DNA from: Beta vulgaris subsp. vulgaris
Taxonomy: Eukaryota; Streptophyta; Magnoliopsida; Caryophyllales; Amaranthaceae
Length of the DNA: 64,000 bases
Reading direction: 5' to 3'
NCBI RefSeq assembly: GCF_026745355.1
Contig: NC_079205.1
Coordinates: 66,222,200 to 66,286,199, forward strand
How positions within the stretch are numbered: position 1 is the stretch's first letter; every line of letters begins with the position of its first letter. Shown in pieces: positions 21,371-35,900 of this stretch. The translations under genes were made by a program, and so were the position numbers. The notes below the pieces were generated by a model, which was not told where the DNA came from, did not search any database, and saw only the letters and a list, made by a program, of their open reading frames with translations.

Positions 21371-24214
21371 TTAGTCAGGTTGGAAGGTTAAAGTGGTTTT
21401 ACCATCCAAAATTGGCGATTCGTGATCATCAATCTGAAGAGGCTCTAGAGAGTCCACTATATCACGCATAAGGGGCCTGGCTTTTGGGTTGCGATTTAAG
21501 CAATGATATGCCAACATGGCTGCCTTTTGCACTCCTTTTATAGGATAATCTCCTCCAAGTCTAGAATCTACAATATTAAGCAATTTTTTCTTCTCTTTAA
21601 GCAATGGAATAGCCCAATCTGTGAGGTTCTGTTCTCTTGCTGGTCGTGACTTGTCTAATGATTTCCTTCCTGTGAGAAGTTCAAGTAAGACTACGCCAAA
21701 GCTGTAAACATCACTCCTTGGGGTTAAGTGACCTGCAATTATGCATCCATCGCAACCGGCAGCATGCAGTGAGGTTTAATTAGTGATCAATGTAAACTCC
21801 TAATGTACTTGAAGATATATTCTTGGTTTTTTCTGGAGATTAATTATGATTTATGCATATGCTCCCTTCTATATGTATACCTGTCATGATATACTCTGGA
21901 GCTGCATAACCGTAAGTTCCCATTATACGAGTGGAAACATGAGATTTGTCACCAACAGGTCCATCTTTGGCAAGACCAAAATCAGATAGTTTTGCATTGT
22001 AATCCTGGAATCATTATTGTGTAAACTTGAATTAAATTAAATTGTATGGTCAAGATTCGAGAGGGCGTCAAAAAAAGCAAAAAACATTTGTTTCTAGTTC
22101 CCACCATGTCTAGCAAAATGTTAGATGTCTTAAAATCTCGATATATGACGGGCTTCTCAGCTTCATGTAAATAAGCAAGTCCTTTTGCAGCGCCAAAAGC
22201 AATCTTCATTCTGATAGCCCAAGAGAGGGGAAGCAGAACTCCTGCAAAAAAATTGTATGGTAAACCAAATATATAGGAAAAAGAAAATTCTGCAAGATGA
22301 ACAGAGAGGTTATGGTTGTAGCTCATTGAGGACCAAGATCTGTTGAAATTGAAATGTCAAACTCCAGATAAAATTTAAAATTGCTAAGCTACCCTTAACA
22401 TGTTAATGTCACATAAATTAATTTTCAATTGTATCACAAAATTAATTTGATGATGTAACCACAACTAAATTGGTACAAGATGGTTGCTAACAGCAGTCAC
22501 CAGATTACATGCTTCTGTAGCAAAGTGAAGTGCATAATAGCTTAGGTCGGACTTACTTGAAAATAAATTGTTCTCCACACTGCCTCGGGCCATATACTCA
22601 TATATGAGTACACGATGGTCATTTTCACAGCAATATCCAATTAGCTTCACTAAGTTAGGATGCGATAGCTGTCCAAGGAAGATAACTTCGGCCTGGAAAT
22701 GTACATATTTTGCTAAACAATATCAAACAAAGAAGAATATATATAGGACAGACAGGCATAGTATTTTACAACACCCTAACAAAACTATCATATTACGCAG
22801 ACAGCAGATGCAATCATGCAAAGTGAAGAAAGTAAACATACCAGCCATTCTCTGTGACCTTGGTAACTATTGTCCCCATCGTGAACCTTGACAGCCACCT
22901 GAAGCGGTTCAAGTCCATCTCTTTCTTTCGAAATAACACCTTTATAAACACTTCCAAATCCCCCTCCCCCCAACAAATGGTCAGGCCTAAAATTTTCGGT
23001 AATTACTTTTAGTTCTTCGAAGGTGAAAACGAGGAGTGGATTTCTAGCAAAATCACGGCGTAGATCCTCCACCTCCTTAGCATTGGAAGGCAATTTACTC
23101 ACTTCATTGGTAACATTCCGCAACACAGTACTTCCTTCTTTTAAGGATTCTGAAAGTGCACATTAGTGAATTATGTGAAATTACTAATTAGAATTACATT
23201 GCTCACAACACATAGTTGATAAATATCCAATAAGAACAATACTTTTCAGTGCAAAAACTAGTACAACATAATATCAATTTAGTATCAACAAAGCATTCAT
23301 ATATAATTAACATTTTAGACATTGGAAAGAGTAGTCACATATATCATTTTAGAAGGAACAAGTTAACATTTCATCAAATAATAATCTCTTGGCTTCTTTT
23401 CGATTTAGGTACTTGTAATATCATTGTCTCCAGAATACATATTTTACTATTAGTAAAATTATAAAAATTATAAATGCTTATGATTTGAAAATAAACCTTC
23501 AAACAAATTTGAGAAAATCTTCAATGATAATGTTTTGAAATAAATATAAGTGAAAATTACAATAATAGATTTCTAGATTTAAGCACAAAATTAATATAAC
23601 TAACACAAAGAGTATGAATTTTAGCTAGTTTAATTTGTAAAGCATTGGAATATTATTCGAAATTGAAGATCAAAAACAAATTATATAGTAAAAGGTATTT
23701 TCAGCCTATCCGCAACATAATATTATTCCTCCTATATGTTAAAAATTGATCTGAAAAGTCAAAACCATATACATATTCAACGAGATTATATGGTTCTGTC
23801 CTCAAAATAAACTATAATAACGGCAATATAACTTTGAAAGAAGTAAATCTAAGGATCTATTGACCAAAAAAAGAAAATTCGAAGGATCTAAACATATTAC
23901 TTGAGACAAAAGCATCTTACGAGTTTTGCCCGTGAAGCCATACTTAATACCATAGGACAGACACATAGGTAGTTTTCTATGCAACAATCTGGGACTAATT
24001 AAATAGTAAAAAGTAAATAGTTTATGTCAATAATAATTAACAAAGGTTGGGAAATGGGAACATAATAGTTTAAGCAAGCAATAGCATTAGACTATTAGAC
24101 TATTAGACTATTAGACTATTAAGAGTATTAGAGTGAGTGAGAGAAACCTGGTCTGGAATGAGAGGGAAGCGTGTAAATAGAATCATTCCCCCATCTACAC
24201 CAGCAATTACCCAT
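21371..24214 (-). CDS. Receptor-like cytoplasmic kinase, RLCK-VII / PBL type
   Basis: Minus-strand exons: 24214-24148, 23149-22842, 22692-22557, 22241-22105, 22004-21881, 21732-21371 (TAA). All are GT-AG and in phase, giving 377 residues. The start MGNCWC has Gly2 for N-myristoylation with nearby Cys4 and Cys6 for palmitoylation, which points to the plasma membrane. A Ser/Thr kinase domain follows: Gly loop [17 protein letters not shown] lysine, HREWL...[16 protein letters not shown], catalytic [20 protein letters not shown], activation loop with [16 protein letters not shown], and [20 protein letters not shown] replaces the HRD motif, as is normal for this family. There are no transmembrane or extracellular parts. 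The PBS1-like family relays immune-receptor signals, but the substrate here is unknown. The first intron (998 bp) separates the acylation exon from the kinase exons. Confidence 0.93.
24086..24120. repeat. ATTAGACT octamer repeat in kinase intron 1
   Basis: Four perfect tandem copies of ATTAGACT, a short minisatellite 28 bp from the exon 1 donor on the intron side. Confidence 0.85.
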
Positions 24215-24258
24215 TATTGATTATACTATACAACTATTTGTTTTAACTTTTAACCATA

Positions 24259-24570
24259 CCCGGCCCGGCCCGGCCCGGCCCCATCGTCCATCAATCAGGT
24301 CAGGCCTCAGGGCGTCAGGCCACCACCGATCACGATCACGATCACGATCACGATCACTTCTCCAATATCACTGCAATATAATCGAATCCCAGATTCAATT
24401 AAGTTTCTCTCTTTATTCTTTGATAGAAACTAGAAATTTACGTCTTGTTATTTGTTGGGAGCAAGGAGGGTCAGGACTTCAGGAATCAGGAGACTATATT
24501 TATATATACAAACTACAGACTACTACAGACTACAGACTACCAGACTACCAGACTACCAGACTACCAGAGA
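24259..24570. repeat. Cluster of short tandem repeats upstream of the kinase start
   Basis: On the 5' side of the kinase ATG lie (CGGCC) pentamers (24261-24280), (CGATCA) hexamers (24327-24357) and ACTACAG/ACTACCAG repeats (about 24505-24568). They probably lie in the leader or promoter of the kinase. Such GC pentamers are unusual in this AT-rich surrounding. Confidence 0.75.
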
Positions 24571-26588
24571 GATACATCAACGAGTTGGTGAAATGATAAT
24601 ATGGAATTCACCACCTTAACAATAACTCATAACTTTAGCTTGTAGTAGTTTATATCATACTGTATATGGGTAATGGGGTTGTATTCATTATTCATGGATT
24701 GTTGTTAGTGCGTTCTATTCTCATCCCACACACCTCTCACCTCACCTCACATATTCTCCTCTGCTATCAATTATGATGGCTTCATCGGCTTTTGCTTTTG
24801 CTCTTTTTTTCTATTTTACCTTTGCAATTTGGACTTTGGACTTTGGAGTGTGCGTGCTTTGTTATGTCATGTGAGCGTCACTGCGTCTCCGCGCATTCTC
24901 ATTCCCACAGACTAGTGACTAGTGACTACTGACTAGTGACTAGTGAGTCATAGTGACAAGGGTGTGTAATTAGTAATCACAGTGCACTTTTCAGCATGAT
25001 ACCATTTCTAATAGTCCTCTCCTTCCAACATCTGCTAGATTCATTTACCACCATGTTATTTGCCCGCTCGTATTTATTTAATAGAATCCATATCTATATA
25101 ATATTTCTTCTTTTTCATCTACTTCTTCTTCCATGGGCCACGGCCACCATGGTGGGACAAAAACTTGGTTTTGTTCATGCTAAAAAAATCTTTAAAATTT
25201 AATACTTTTGAGATTAAAATACCGCTCGTATTTCTAAATATCACTTGTATTTTTATACATATTTTGTATTTTTCACCTCAAAATCATAAATTTTTAGAAT
25301 TTCTTAGCCGTACAAAACCAATTTTTCATCTCCACCATGTTGGAAACGAGCAACTGGGAAAAAAAAAATCGGATCCATAATGAAAGACACAAATTTTTTC
25401 CGGTTCTACCGTGGAGGAACTGGAAAAAAAAGTCATTTCCACCATAGTGGAATATAAAAAACTGTTCAGAAAATCATTGAAACAAAACCTGCATGTACAC
25501 TTGAAAGGAAATCTACTCGCACCAACAATGGTAGATCTAAATAACCAAGTTAGAAGTTCCAACGAAACCACGACGTCGGGTTTAGGTAAATCCGTCTGAT
25601 TTTTAAAAGCTTATTCTAGGTCTAAGAATGAGTGGATCCACTATTTACCCAATTTCAACAAGTACATTTTCAAAATTGAAATCATGATTTTACCCTACCC
25701 TAGCATTCTGATTTCAAATTCCTTCTTCGTCTTATCTAGTGTTCAATATTTTCCATATCTCTATAATTTATTTGGGAAAAAAAAGGTCGAAACCAAATCC
25801 CAAATGAAAAATGTTCCTCCTCTTTGTTACCAACTTTCTATCATCGTTGCATGGGCTTGGACAGAAATAAAAAACATATATACATATATTAACAAGTTAG
25901 ATGGGTCGACATTAGGCTAACCCCGACCTGAAACATGATTATTTAGGCGGGTTATTTTTGGATTAATGTAATCCCTTTTAAATTTATGAATTCTATACTT
26001 TAAACGAGAATATTTATAGTACACCTGGGTGTACCATGCTCATGGTACACTCAAGACTATTTTCTCCAAATGAGCGAATGATTTGAGCAAAATGAACAAA
26101 TGAGCAAACATTTCTACTCATTTAAGAAAATGAGCAAATACTTATATTACAAATGAGCAAAATGAACAAATGAGTAAATAAGCAAAATGCCCATATGAGC
26201 AAATTTGGTGTCAAATGAGCACCTGAAGTTCTAATTTATTACAAAAATACCCCTGGGTGTACCATGAGTGAACTCCAACCCATGCGACATTAAATAATAG
26301 TCTTTATTTTATGTTAAAAAGAAAAAATCAATAAAGTGTTTCTCAATAAAAATAATTTTTTTTATTTAAATGAAATAAAATTTTATTTTACCTTAATTTT
26401 TGTATAAAAACAGAATCAGGCGGAGGGGGTAGAATTTTTGGGGTGATAAAGACAAAGCCGCCTACCTATAATTAATTGAAATAACATTTCGGGTATTGGG
26501 TTGTTCCTTGTTGGAAGTTGGAAGGGTGATCACGCAAAAACAAAATAGAGTTGGAAACCGAAGCAAGGAAAATAGGCGAGAAAGGAGA
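24571..26588. other. Intergenic region between divergent kinase and E1-beta genes
   Basis: No gene is seen. The two genes are divergent, so promoters of both should lie here. Open frames at 24996-25202, 25411-25599 and 25684-25920 match nothing. The region includes the AAATGAGC minisatellite element. Confidence 0.6.
26013..26270. repeat. AAATGAGC minisatellite bounded by CCTGGGTGTACCATG copies
   Basis: Many imperfect copies of (A)AATGAGCAAATGA fill about 26065-26225. CCTGGGTGTACCATG occurs at both sides in the same orientation (near 26020 and 26252). The left copy lies in a palindromic GTACACCTGGGTGTAC, next to an inverted CATGGTACAC. This looks like an unclassified mobile or fold-back repeat. 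Confidence 0.6.
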
Positions 26589-29500
26589 ATGTGGAGCAAA
26601 GCCAAAGGCAGTCATCACGGCGGAGGTGTTGGTGGTGTTGTCGGGAGAAATGCAAGTGGAAGGCTCGCAATTGCGGAAGTTATTATCAGAGGAATGGCTT
26701 CGTATACGTCGTCGTCGCCATTATTGTCATCGTCTTCTTCATCCACTGCAACTGCATCTGCATCTGCATCATCCAATCAGAAGAACATCGTTGAGATTGA
26801 TAACGATAATGATAGCGAAATAGGAAAGCCAGTGAACCTCTTCTCTGCCATCAATCAGGCTCTTCATATCGCTCTGGACTCTGATCCTCGGTTTGTTATT
26901 CTTTCCTTTTCTCTTCTTTTCTTAGGGATTAGGAATCAGGAATTAGGAATTAGGAATTAGGAATTAGGAATTAGGAATTAGGAATTAGGAATTATATCCA
27001 TCGCTTAGCTTATTCCAGTTATTCCTGCTTTGACAGTGCTTATGTTTTCGGAGAAGATGTTAGTTTTGGCGGGGTTTTTCGCTGCACTATTGGATTGGCT
27101 GAACGATTTGGTGCTAACAGGATTTTCAACACCCCTCTTTGTGAACAGGTTCAAAGTTCAAACCCCCCTTTTCCCTTTTCCCTTTTCCCTTTTCCCTTTT
27201 ATTTAGGAATCATGCTGCTTATTTACTTTCTCTCATCACTGATCACTCATCAGGGCATTGTTGGATTTGGCATCGGTCTCGCCGCAATGGTATGGTAATT
27301 GGTATTGCTCCCTTTTCCGCTCAACTTCCTGCTTTCTCTACACTCACTCACCACTGACCATTCTTATCTATTAGGGTAACCGAGCTATTGCTGAAATTCA
27401 GTTCGCAGATTATATTTATCCTGCTTTTGATCAGGTCTGCTGTCTGCATCTCTTCCTTCCATCTATTCCTAAAACCTTTATATCCAACTTTTCTTAACAA
27501 TCTTCATGCTTTCTAGATTGTCAATGAAGCTGCTAAGTTCAGGTATCGAAGTGGCAACCAATTTAATTGTGGAGGTAATCTCCTTCTCTCTATCTTTCTT
27601 CACTATCTTTTTCTTCCTCTCTCAATTTTCCCTTCTTTTCTTCCAGGCTTAACAATAAGGGCCCCTTATGGGGCTGTTGGACATGGTGGCCATTACCATT
27701 CACAATCTCCTGAAGCTTTCTTTTGCCATGTTCCTGGTATTAAAGTGCGTCCTCCTTTTTCTTTTCTTCCATCTCTGTCACTCTTACAAAAATGGATTAT
27801 TTCATAATTACTGGCCTCTTCTATCTTCTGCTCTCCCTTGACTTTATCAAATTCTAGCTTCCTATTTTTAAGATGATTTTCGTAAAACAAGCCATACAAC
27901 ATGTAATTTGATCAGTGGTTTTTCGTCCAATACAATTTTAATGCCTTATAGAAGACCAAAGGATTGCTTGCTCGGTTCATGTGTTATCTCTAGCACCTTT
28001 ATCCATATTCAGAACTTCCATTTGCTAATACATTGTTAACTTGAATGACATGAAACCATTTTATGCTTTTTAGCCATAACTGGTTGATTGGTCCATTATC
28101 CAACCCACAACAAATAGAATGATGTATCAATTTCCTTTTCTTGGACTGTGAAGAACTTTTTATTTCTTGCCAGAATTATGTTTCTTAAAATGCTACCTGA
28201 TAGGAATATAGGATGTGTAATATTGGAATGCTAGAGTCTCAAGCCTTAGCTACTGCTTTTGTTGAGTGCTTGCCTTAAGTAATCTAGTACTATTGGACTC
28301 GGTTTTGAGGTCATAATCTTTTCCTTGGAAAGGAATATTTCAAACGGTGTGTTGTCTCATGATATAAGTTTCAATTCACATAAGTTGAGGTTAATTAAGC
28401 GCAATCAAGCTGAGCTTATTCAACAAAAGTTAGCGGTAAAGAATACTAGAATTGCAAATAAATGATGATTCTTAAATCATTTAATTATGGTACATAAGTA
28501 ATTTGGTTGATTGTCAGTGAGATTTTTAAGGTCTATGCCTCAGGCTTTCCTCTTACCATCTGTAGACACATGCTTACAATCCATACTCAAGAGAATATGT
28601 AACTTTTATACATTTATGCTTATGTGTGGTATATATATTTATGTATGTGTGTGTTGTATACGAAATAGGTTTGTTGATACTTTGAATTTCATCTTCATTT
28701 CAATAGGTGGTTATACCTCGTAGCCCACAACAAGCAAAGGGGTTGCTCTTGTCATGCATACGCGATCCAAATCCTGTTATCTTCTTTGAACCTAAGGTAT
28801 GCCATATTGATTTACTAGTATGGCTTTCATAGTTCATTTGATAGAGCTCAATTACTAGTTATGCTATCTTGGAGTTTCAGTCTCTCTACCGTGTCGCTGT
28901 GGAGAGGGTTCCCGAGAGTGATTTCATGTTGCCTTTGTCAAAAGCAGAGGTATGATGCCCGTTATATCTGTTGCTTGCCTATGAAATCTATATATGAAAC
29001 AAAAATTTAATCTGCTGTTTAGGTTATGAGAGAAGGAAGTGACATTACACTTGTGGGTTGGGGAGCCCAACTAGCTGTCATGGAAGCAGCCTGTACTGAG
29101 GCTGAAAAGGTATGTTTTCCATGCTAAAAGAATTTTGCTAATGATTTATTATATAACTCATTACCGATTTGAGTGTTTTAAGGGGAAAGACTTATTTGAA
29201 TAATAGATATTACACTCTCAAATGATCAAATCTCATATTCCTTTTCCTTTAGCTGAAGATTCGATCCCTATTTTATTGTATAGGATACTAGCTACCAAAC
29301 CTGTGCTAACGGGCTACTAATCGTAATTGTTATCCTAATGCTATTGTAAAATATTAATAATCTTACCCATGTTAAAATGTCTTTAACTAGTTCATCAAAA
29401 CCTATTGCATAATAAATTTAATTACTTAATACATCAAAGGGTAAACGAGCTATAAACTTTTAAGTAGATAGTAACTTGAACTTGATTCAGAATACTTCTG

Positions 29501-29890
29501 AAGCTAAATCTAATGGTACAAAATTTGTAAACTTTGAGTATATTACAAGTGATAATCAATTTACCTTGCACTCTAGTAGATTATGGTAATTAAATATTTA
29601 AACTCTATATGTATCAAAAATTCTCATTCACTCTACCCCTATATTTAATACATATAGAGTTTAAGATAGGAGAATACTAAATATCTAATTACTATAAATT
29701 ACTAGATTTATATAATCCTATTATTATTTTGACTTTTGACACTATTCACCCACTTCAGTTTGGACCATCACTTGCTATGTATAGACAATGAGAAACATAG
29801 TTTTGTTGGATCTTATTTGATTTGTCTTGACTATATTTCCCCTTGGCAAATGTGCCAAGTCAAAGTGGAACAATTGAAAAAACAGAGGAA

Positions 29891-29938
<48 letters not shown>

Positions 29939-32900
29939 GATCTTCTCCTTATCCTTCTTCCATATACGTATGTGTATATATAGAAATTTGTAGCAGGGAT
30001 GGTAGAAATATTGTTGCGTTTTCAAAATTAGTTTCAGCCAAATTTGCTGTCATGCTTTGAGGTCAGACTACTTGTGAATGGTATTTTATTTATAATAAAA
30101 AAAGGCATGAGTGTTTTGGCCTTTTGGTAGATATGTTGGGAGTTAAGAATAGACTACTTGAAGACATTACAGAGTTGTTTACTTTGAATATGTATATATG
30201 GCATTTTTTGCCACAGTGCTCTACTTTATAAGGCGGAAGGAAATTGTTTGTGGCTTCAAGAAGCGCACATGCTGTGGAAATGTTGGTAAAATGCAATTAT
30301 CTCCAGTCACCTCTGGGTTGGAGGGTTTTTAGCTATACAGAATTTTCACATTTATATCCTAGTTTGGTTCATATTTTCCATGATGGATATTATTTTACTA
30401 ATATCTGAACACTGAGTAATGAGAACTCGACCACTCTAGTGATTGTTATATGCTAATGTTGCAGGAAGGAATTTCATGTGAGCTTATAGACCTGAGAACA
30501 CTCATACCTTGGGACAAGGAAACTGTAGAAGCTTCTGTCAAAAAGACTGGAAGATTACTTGTCAGTCTATAGACTCTATATTAATGTTTTGAGTACATTT
30601 AACATTACACAATATCTAATCTTTCTGGTTGCGGTATAACTTACAGATTAGTCACGAAGCTCCCGTGACAGCAGGTTTTGGTGCTGAAATTGCTGCATCT
30701 ATTGTTGAACGTTGCTTCTTGAGGGTAATCTAATATCTATTACTCCCTTCGTTCTTCTATAATTTACATACCTTGTACTTTGACATTATTCACAAAGTCC
30801 ACTTTAATCATCGTTTTTGATTTATAAGTAAAGACAAATATAGTCATGCGGGGTATTGTCATATTCTCTTCAATATATTACTTGCAAAGTTATTAACATT
30901 TTATTATTTCTACTTGTTCTTAATTAAAGATATTAGTTTCATAGTTATGTGTTGGCAAACATGAATGTCAAATTGTTTGTAGATTAAGAAATAAAAAGGT
31001 AATAACAATTTTCCTTTGGTTTTATAGCAATCAGTCTACAATGAAAGTCATCTACCAGAGCACTTTTAGGTGAAACTTTAAAGTGTAGGTCGCGTAACTC
31101 TTTTTTTTTTATAGCAGCTATCTTTATGCAAGCTTAATGAAGGTCTAGCTTCTCTTATATGAAGCAAGCCTAGGCAAGAGCAAGAGATTGGGAAAGCAGG
31201 CGGTTCGAAGGGACTGAAAATATGGTTTTATAACACCAGCTATACATAAGCTTTAAAAGTTGGGACTGAAAATGGCGGAGCGCCTATTGTTGGGAATGCC
31301 AATTTTTCCTAGTTTTATTTGTTTTAGGTGGAGTTGATACTTAGGATTCATAAAGGATGAGAGAATTTTTGGGTGATTTGAAGCTTATATTTGTAGAAGC
31401 ATATCGGGCGAGATTTTATTTTCAATTTACCTTTTATTTTAGTCGATTGCAACAGTTGTTGGAATTATAAAATTAATTAATTTTTCAAGTGATTCTTTAA
31501 AATTTGGTGATTTATCATGTAACTTTTATCCATATGAGGTCCTTCTCCCTATGAGTTGTTGAAATTATACAATTAAATAATTTTTCAACTGATTCTCTTA
31601 ATGTGGTGATTTATCATGTAACTTTCATCCATATGAGGTCCTTCTCCCTAGGTATTAAAGGAGAAGATCTTTACCCTTAGCTCGTGTTTAGGGATATAAT
31701 GATGAAATAACTATGGTGGTGACCAAAGTAGTTCAAAATTTGACATAGCTCTTGGAAAGAGTATAGTAATTAAAATTATGCTTTTGTGTCTCATATATTG
31801 TAAAAACCATCAAATTTGTTTGTCACATTTATACTGGCGAAAATTATTTATGTTTGTCCATGCTCCATGTTATCACGCTCCATGTTATATTATTTATCTT
31901 TATTCTGGAGAATTGCACATTCGCATTTCAAACTTTCATCTTTTCAAAATAATTCCAATTTTTTTTTAATTATTTTAAGATAATCCCAACTTCTTGAGGG
32001 TGCTTCTCAAAATAATCCAAATTGTTTGTTTTTATACATACCATAGACCTAAAAGGATTAACGAAGGTAATGGGAAATTGTAGTTAGGATTATTTTGAAG
32101 AAGGTCCAAAAGCTGGGATTAATTCAAAATAATCTGAAGTTGGGATTATTCAGATCAATTTTTGTAGGTAATAATTTAACTATTGTTGGAGGATTGTTCG
32201 ATACAATAACACGTTAGCTATTACGTTTCATGTGACTTTGATTCCATTTTGAATATTTTTTATTTTGCAGTTAGAAGCTCCTATTGCTCGAATTTGCGGC
32301 TTTGACACACCTTTTCCACTTGTATTTGAACCATTCTACCTGCCTACGAAGAATAAGGCAAGTATTTTTTTTTCAACACTTCAATGTTTTTCACCTCTAA
32401 TTACTCTATATATTTTGTTTAGTGGATCTAAGAGAAGACTTTTAATGGAAGCAAACCATGAAAGCAAATTCTGGAATTTTGCCTCATATTTAGAAGAATA
32501 TGATGATATTTCCTTGCACAATCTAATTAATTCCTCCATTTTTATTTACTTGCTACAAAGAGGGAATGCACAGTTTTTAAGAAAATTAAAGAGAGAGAAG
32601 GAGATCACATGAAAGATGGTTAAACCTCTGTAAAACCAAAAAAGAATTGTGCCCATTACATATTTTAACATTAAAATTAAGCTAGATTTGTAATTTCAAG
32701 TGTGCCAAAGTGTTTCAAAATAGCATGTAGCAAGTGTTGTGACATTTCAATTTTAGGGAAGTTTGACAAGTATTTTGAAACGGAAAAAGTATTCAGGAAG
32801 GTTAGGTTGGGACAAGATTTTGGAGCTAAAAGGAAAATGAAAAAGAAAGTAATTGAAGAGGGAGATGGATCTGAGATTTTTTTTTTGTCATGACCCTTCT

Positions 32901-35900
32901 CAAACTTGATTATTGTGGCTTTACATTATGTTTAAGTAACAAGTTTAAGAGGAAAAGGAGGGAGTAGAATTTTTTTCACCTCTATATAGATAACACAAAA
33001 GACAAGGAAAGGGAGAGGAAGAATGCTTTTACCTTCCAAAACCTTTGCGGAAAGATTTTGTTTAGAAAGAAAAGGAAAATGGATATCTTTGTTCCCTTCC
33101 CTTTTCCTAACTTCCTAACCGGACCTAATCATTATTCCATAAATGAAGTATGGATAACTCACTTTCCCTATCACCGCCTTCTTTTAAAGTCACCTCATTA
33201 AAACTAAAGTTGCTCTTGCTTTAGGTTTGGCTGGATTTGAGTTGGATTAAGCGAGATGACATTCCTTATTTTTTTTATTTTGAAGAAGACTTTAAACAAA
33301 TAACTGAATAAATATTGAAACACGAGTTTAAATAGAATTTGTAGTAGAAATTACATTATTCTCTCTGTCGTAGATTTATTATCATGGCACATAGTGGTTT
33401 TTTTTTAAAAAAAAAAAAGGTAAGTGGGGTAGTTTTTTTCTATTGAAAGAGTGAGTTGACTTGGAGGGGGTAGAAATGAGGTATTTCTCAAGATAAATTG
33501 GTTACCTATTTTGGGATGGATGAATTAGGAAAGTGTACTCCAAATATAGTTGGTTAGTTTGTTGAAGATTTCAACCTTAACCAATCCATTTAATTGATTA
33601 TTTGAGTGGGTGATTTAGGCTGAACCATTCAATCAAAATAATTGTGAATCTGGACCCTCCTAATTTTGGCTTGGGTTTAAGTTAGGTTGGTGGTTTGGGT
33701 CATCTTTGTTAGGGTATTATAAGGGGAGTCGTGCCACTATTTTCACATATCTAATTTATTATGATTATTATATATTGTTTTATTTTTATGTCTAATATGT
33801 GATGCAATTCTTTTGAAGAAAACAACAGTCCCATCTCTAAAGGAGCTTATAGTGCTTTTTGAGTCCTTTTTAGCCTCTTTTTGCGGGTGGGGAAAGGGTT
33901 GATGAGAAAGAGAAGGGGGTAACTGTGACAAAAGGTGGAGGGTCTAGATTGAGTTCTTTCCTTCTCTGTGGATTTGACTCTCATTCATAGTCTCTCATTC
34001 CATTCCTCCCTATCCTGTTGTAGTGCATTTTGTATAAAAAGGAGTCTTGTAACCTTCTAATTGGTCAACAGATCTTCTGCGCGCGTCTTTCTTGTGGTGG
34101 ATCAGAACACCACTAAAAGATCTGGCCGACCTGCCAACTCTATTTGAAATGCATACTCTTGTTTCATATTATGGAAATTGCGAGGAGAGATGTTTTTTAC
34201 ATCCTAAAGGGGATATAATCGGAGATACCATTGTTTCCAGTGAAGAAGTTCCTATAAAACGGAGGATAACTTGAATCCAGCAACTATGTCATCATAAAGT
34301 AAGGAAGTCCAATATCAGTCTTAGAAGAAGGATTGACAGATTTTAAACATCCGAAATATGCTTGGGTGTTAAGTTGAACAATAGATTCTTGCTGGACAAG
34401 GTTGAGAGTTTCGGCAAAGAGCTTGAGGATAGGTCACAGCTACTAATCCTTTTTCTCTTCCTGCTCGCCTTTCGTAAATCCTAGAAGGTTTTTTTCACCT
34501 GATTTGTTACAACTGAGTGAATCGGTATTTGGCAATTTACTTTATACTCACTTTATTGTTAAGTTTTTGGTTTCTTTCTTCCTTCCTTTTCGTATATGGG
34601 AACGAAAGCCTCGTGATTAGTGACATCAGCGTGGACCTATGTGATCTTAAGGTACTAGCACATTGTTGACGAGGTGTGGTGTTAAGTCTAGCTAGGGTTT
34701 ATTAGGTATGATCATATGGATGCGAAGAGGACCCAAACTTATGAAATCTCAGAGAAGTTGACAGCATTATGAAAACTTAGAGAAGTTGACAGCATTACAA
34801 AGTTCGTACTCCCTCACCCTCATTTAGCTCTTTGATACTTCTCCCTTCTTTCCTAGGTGACTTAAACGAGTTCAAATTTCGAAAACCAAAACCACAACTC
34901 TCCATTCTTACCGTTTGGGTATGCTCTTTTTCTGAATGACCTTCCCGGCTTCCCCTCCCATGCTAGAGCACTCCATACCAAAATTATCAGCTGTACTCCC
35001 CTCCCCACCTTTGGACAATTTACATGCACAAAATGAATTTACTTATAGACTTTTGTTTTTGGTCTATAACGTCATTTTTTATATGATGCAAAAGGTTAGC
35101 CACTTCTCTTATTTTACTAACATTCAAACTCATATGTTATCCCACTGCCATAAAAAGTAACATGCATCTACTGAGAGTATTCATTTTGAGTTAGAGACTA
35201 TACTGTATACATAGATTGAATTTGAAGACGTAGATCCTAGTAATTCATTTTAGGGTCGTTTGTTTAGTAGGTGGGGAAAAGAGAAGGGAACAAGAAAGAT
35301 AAAGGAAAGGACAGGAAAGAAAATATACTCTCGTGTCTCGTCTCTCCCTAACACACCACCAGTTCTGCATATCTCAGCAGCTCTGCCAGTCTATCTACAA
35401 CCATGACCACTTTGGAGATTTATGACCACCTCACAGCTCCCCACTTCCGTGGCTCCATATTTACAGTCCCATCCCACCGGCGGGACAAAAAGACTTTTGG
35501 TGGTCGATGGTGACCATCTGTAACCGCCATTCATTTCAGCTAACTCTTTCAGTGATATCTCCCACTCTCTTTCTCCGAGGGTGTTGAGTGGTAGGTGGTG
35601 GTAAGGTTGGGAGTAAAAGAGTCACTGGTTTTTTCGTGCTTGTTCAGCTTTGGTATTAGGGGATTAGACGGTTGGGGTTGAGGCCAAAGTTGGACAAGGT
35701 CGTTCTAAAGTAGGGTCGGAATTTAAGGGTTTATAGCGGTGAGGGTTTGTGAACATAGCGGGTGATTGATTGTTGACAAATGGCTTAGAATTAGGGAGGT
35801 TTGTGGTATTTTGTGATGCCGGCAAGTGGCGGAAGTGGTGATGATGCTTCTGGTTGTGTATATGGTGGCAAGGATCGGTGTTGCCGATGGTATAGTTGGT

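Noticed and set aside
24086..24120. CRISPR-like direct repeats (also elsewhere in the window)
   Set aside because: Pure tandem repeats without spacers in a plant nuclear context; ordinary minisatellites.
26551..26823. Alternative frames over E1-beta exon 1
   Set aside because: Only the frame with ATG at 26589 joins in phase to the conserved E1-beta exons.
30737..31020. Possible Stowaway MITE starting at TACTCCCTTCGTTC in E1-beta intron 11
   Set aside because: The left end is convincing but no right inverted end with TA was found, so it was not listed as an element.
34092..34274. 60-codon open frame in the last E1-beta intron, after a TATA-like GTATAAAAAGG
   Set aside because: Could be an old LTR fragment, but no paired LTR, duplication or domain was found.
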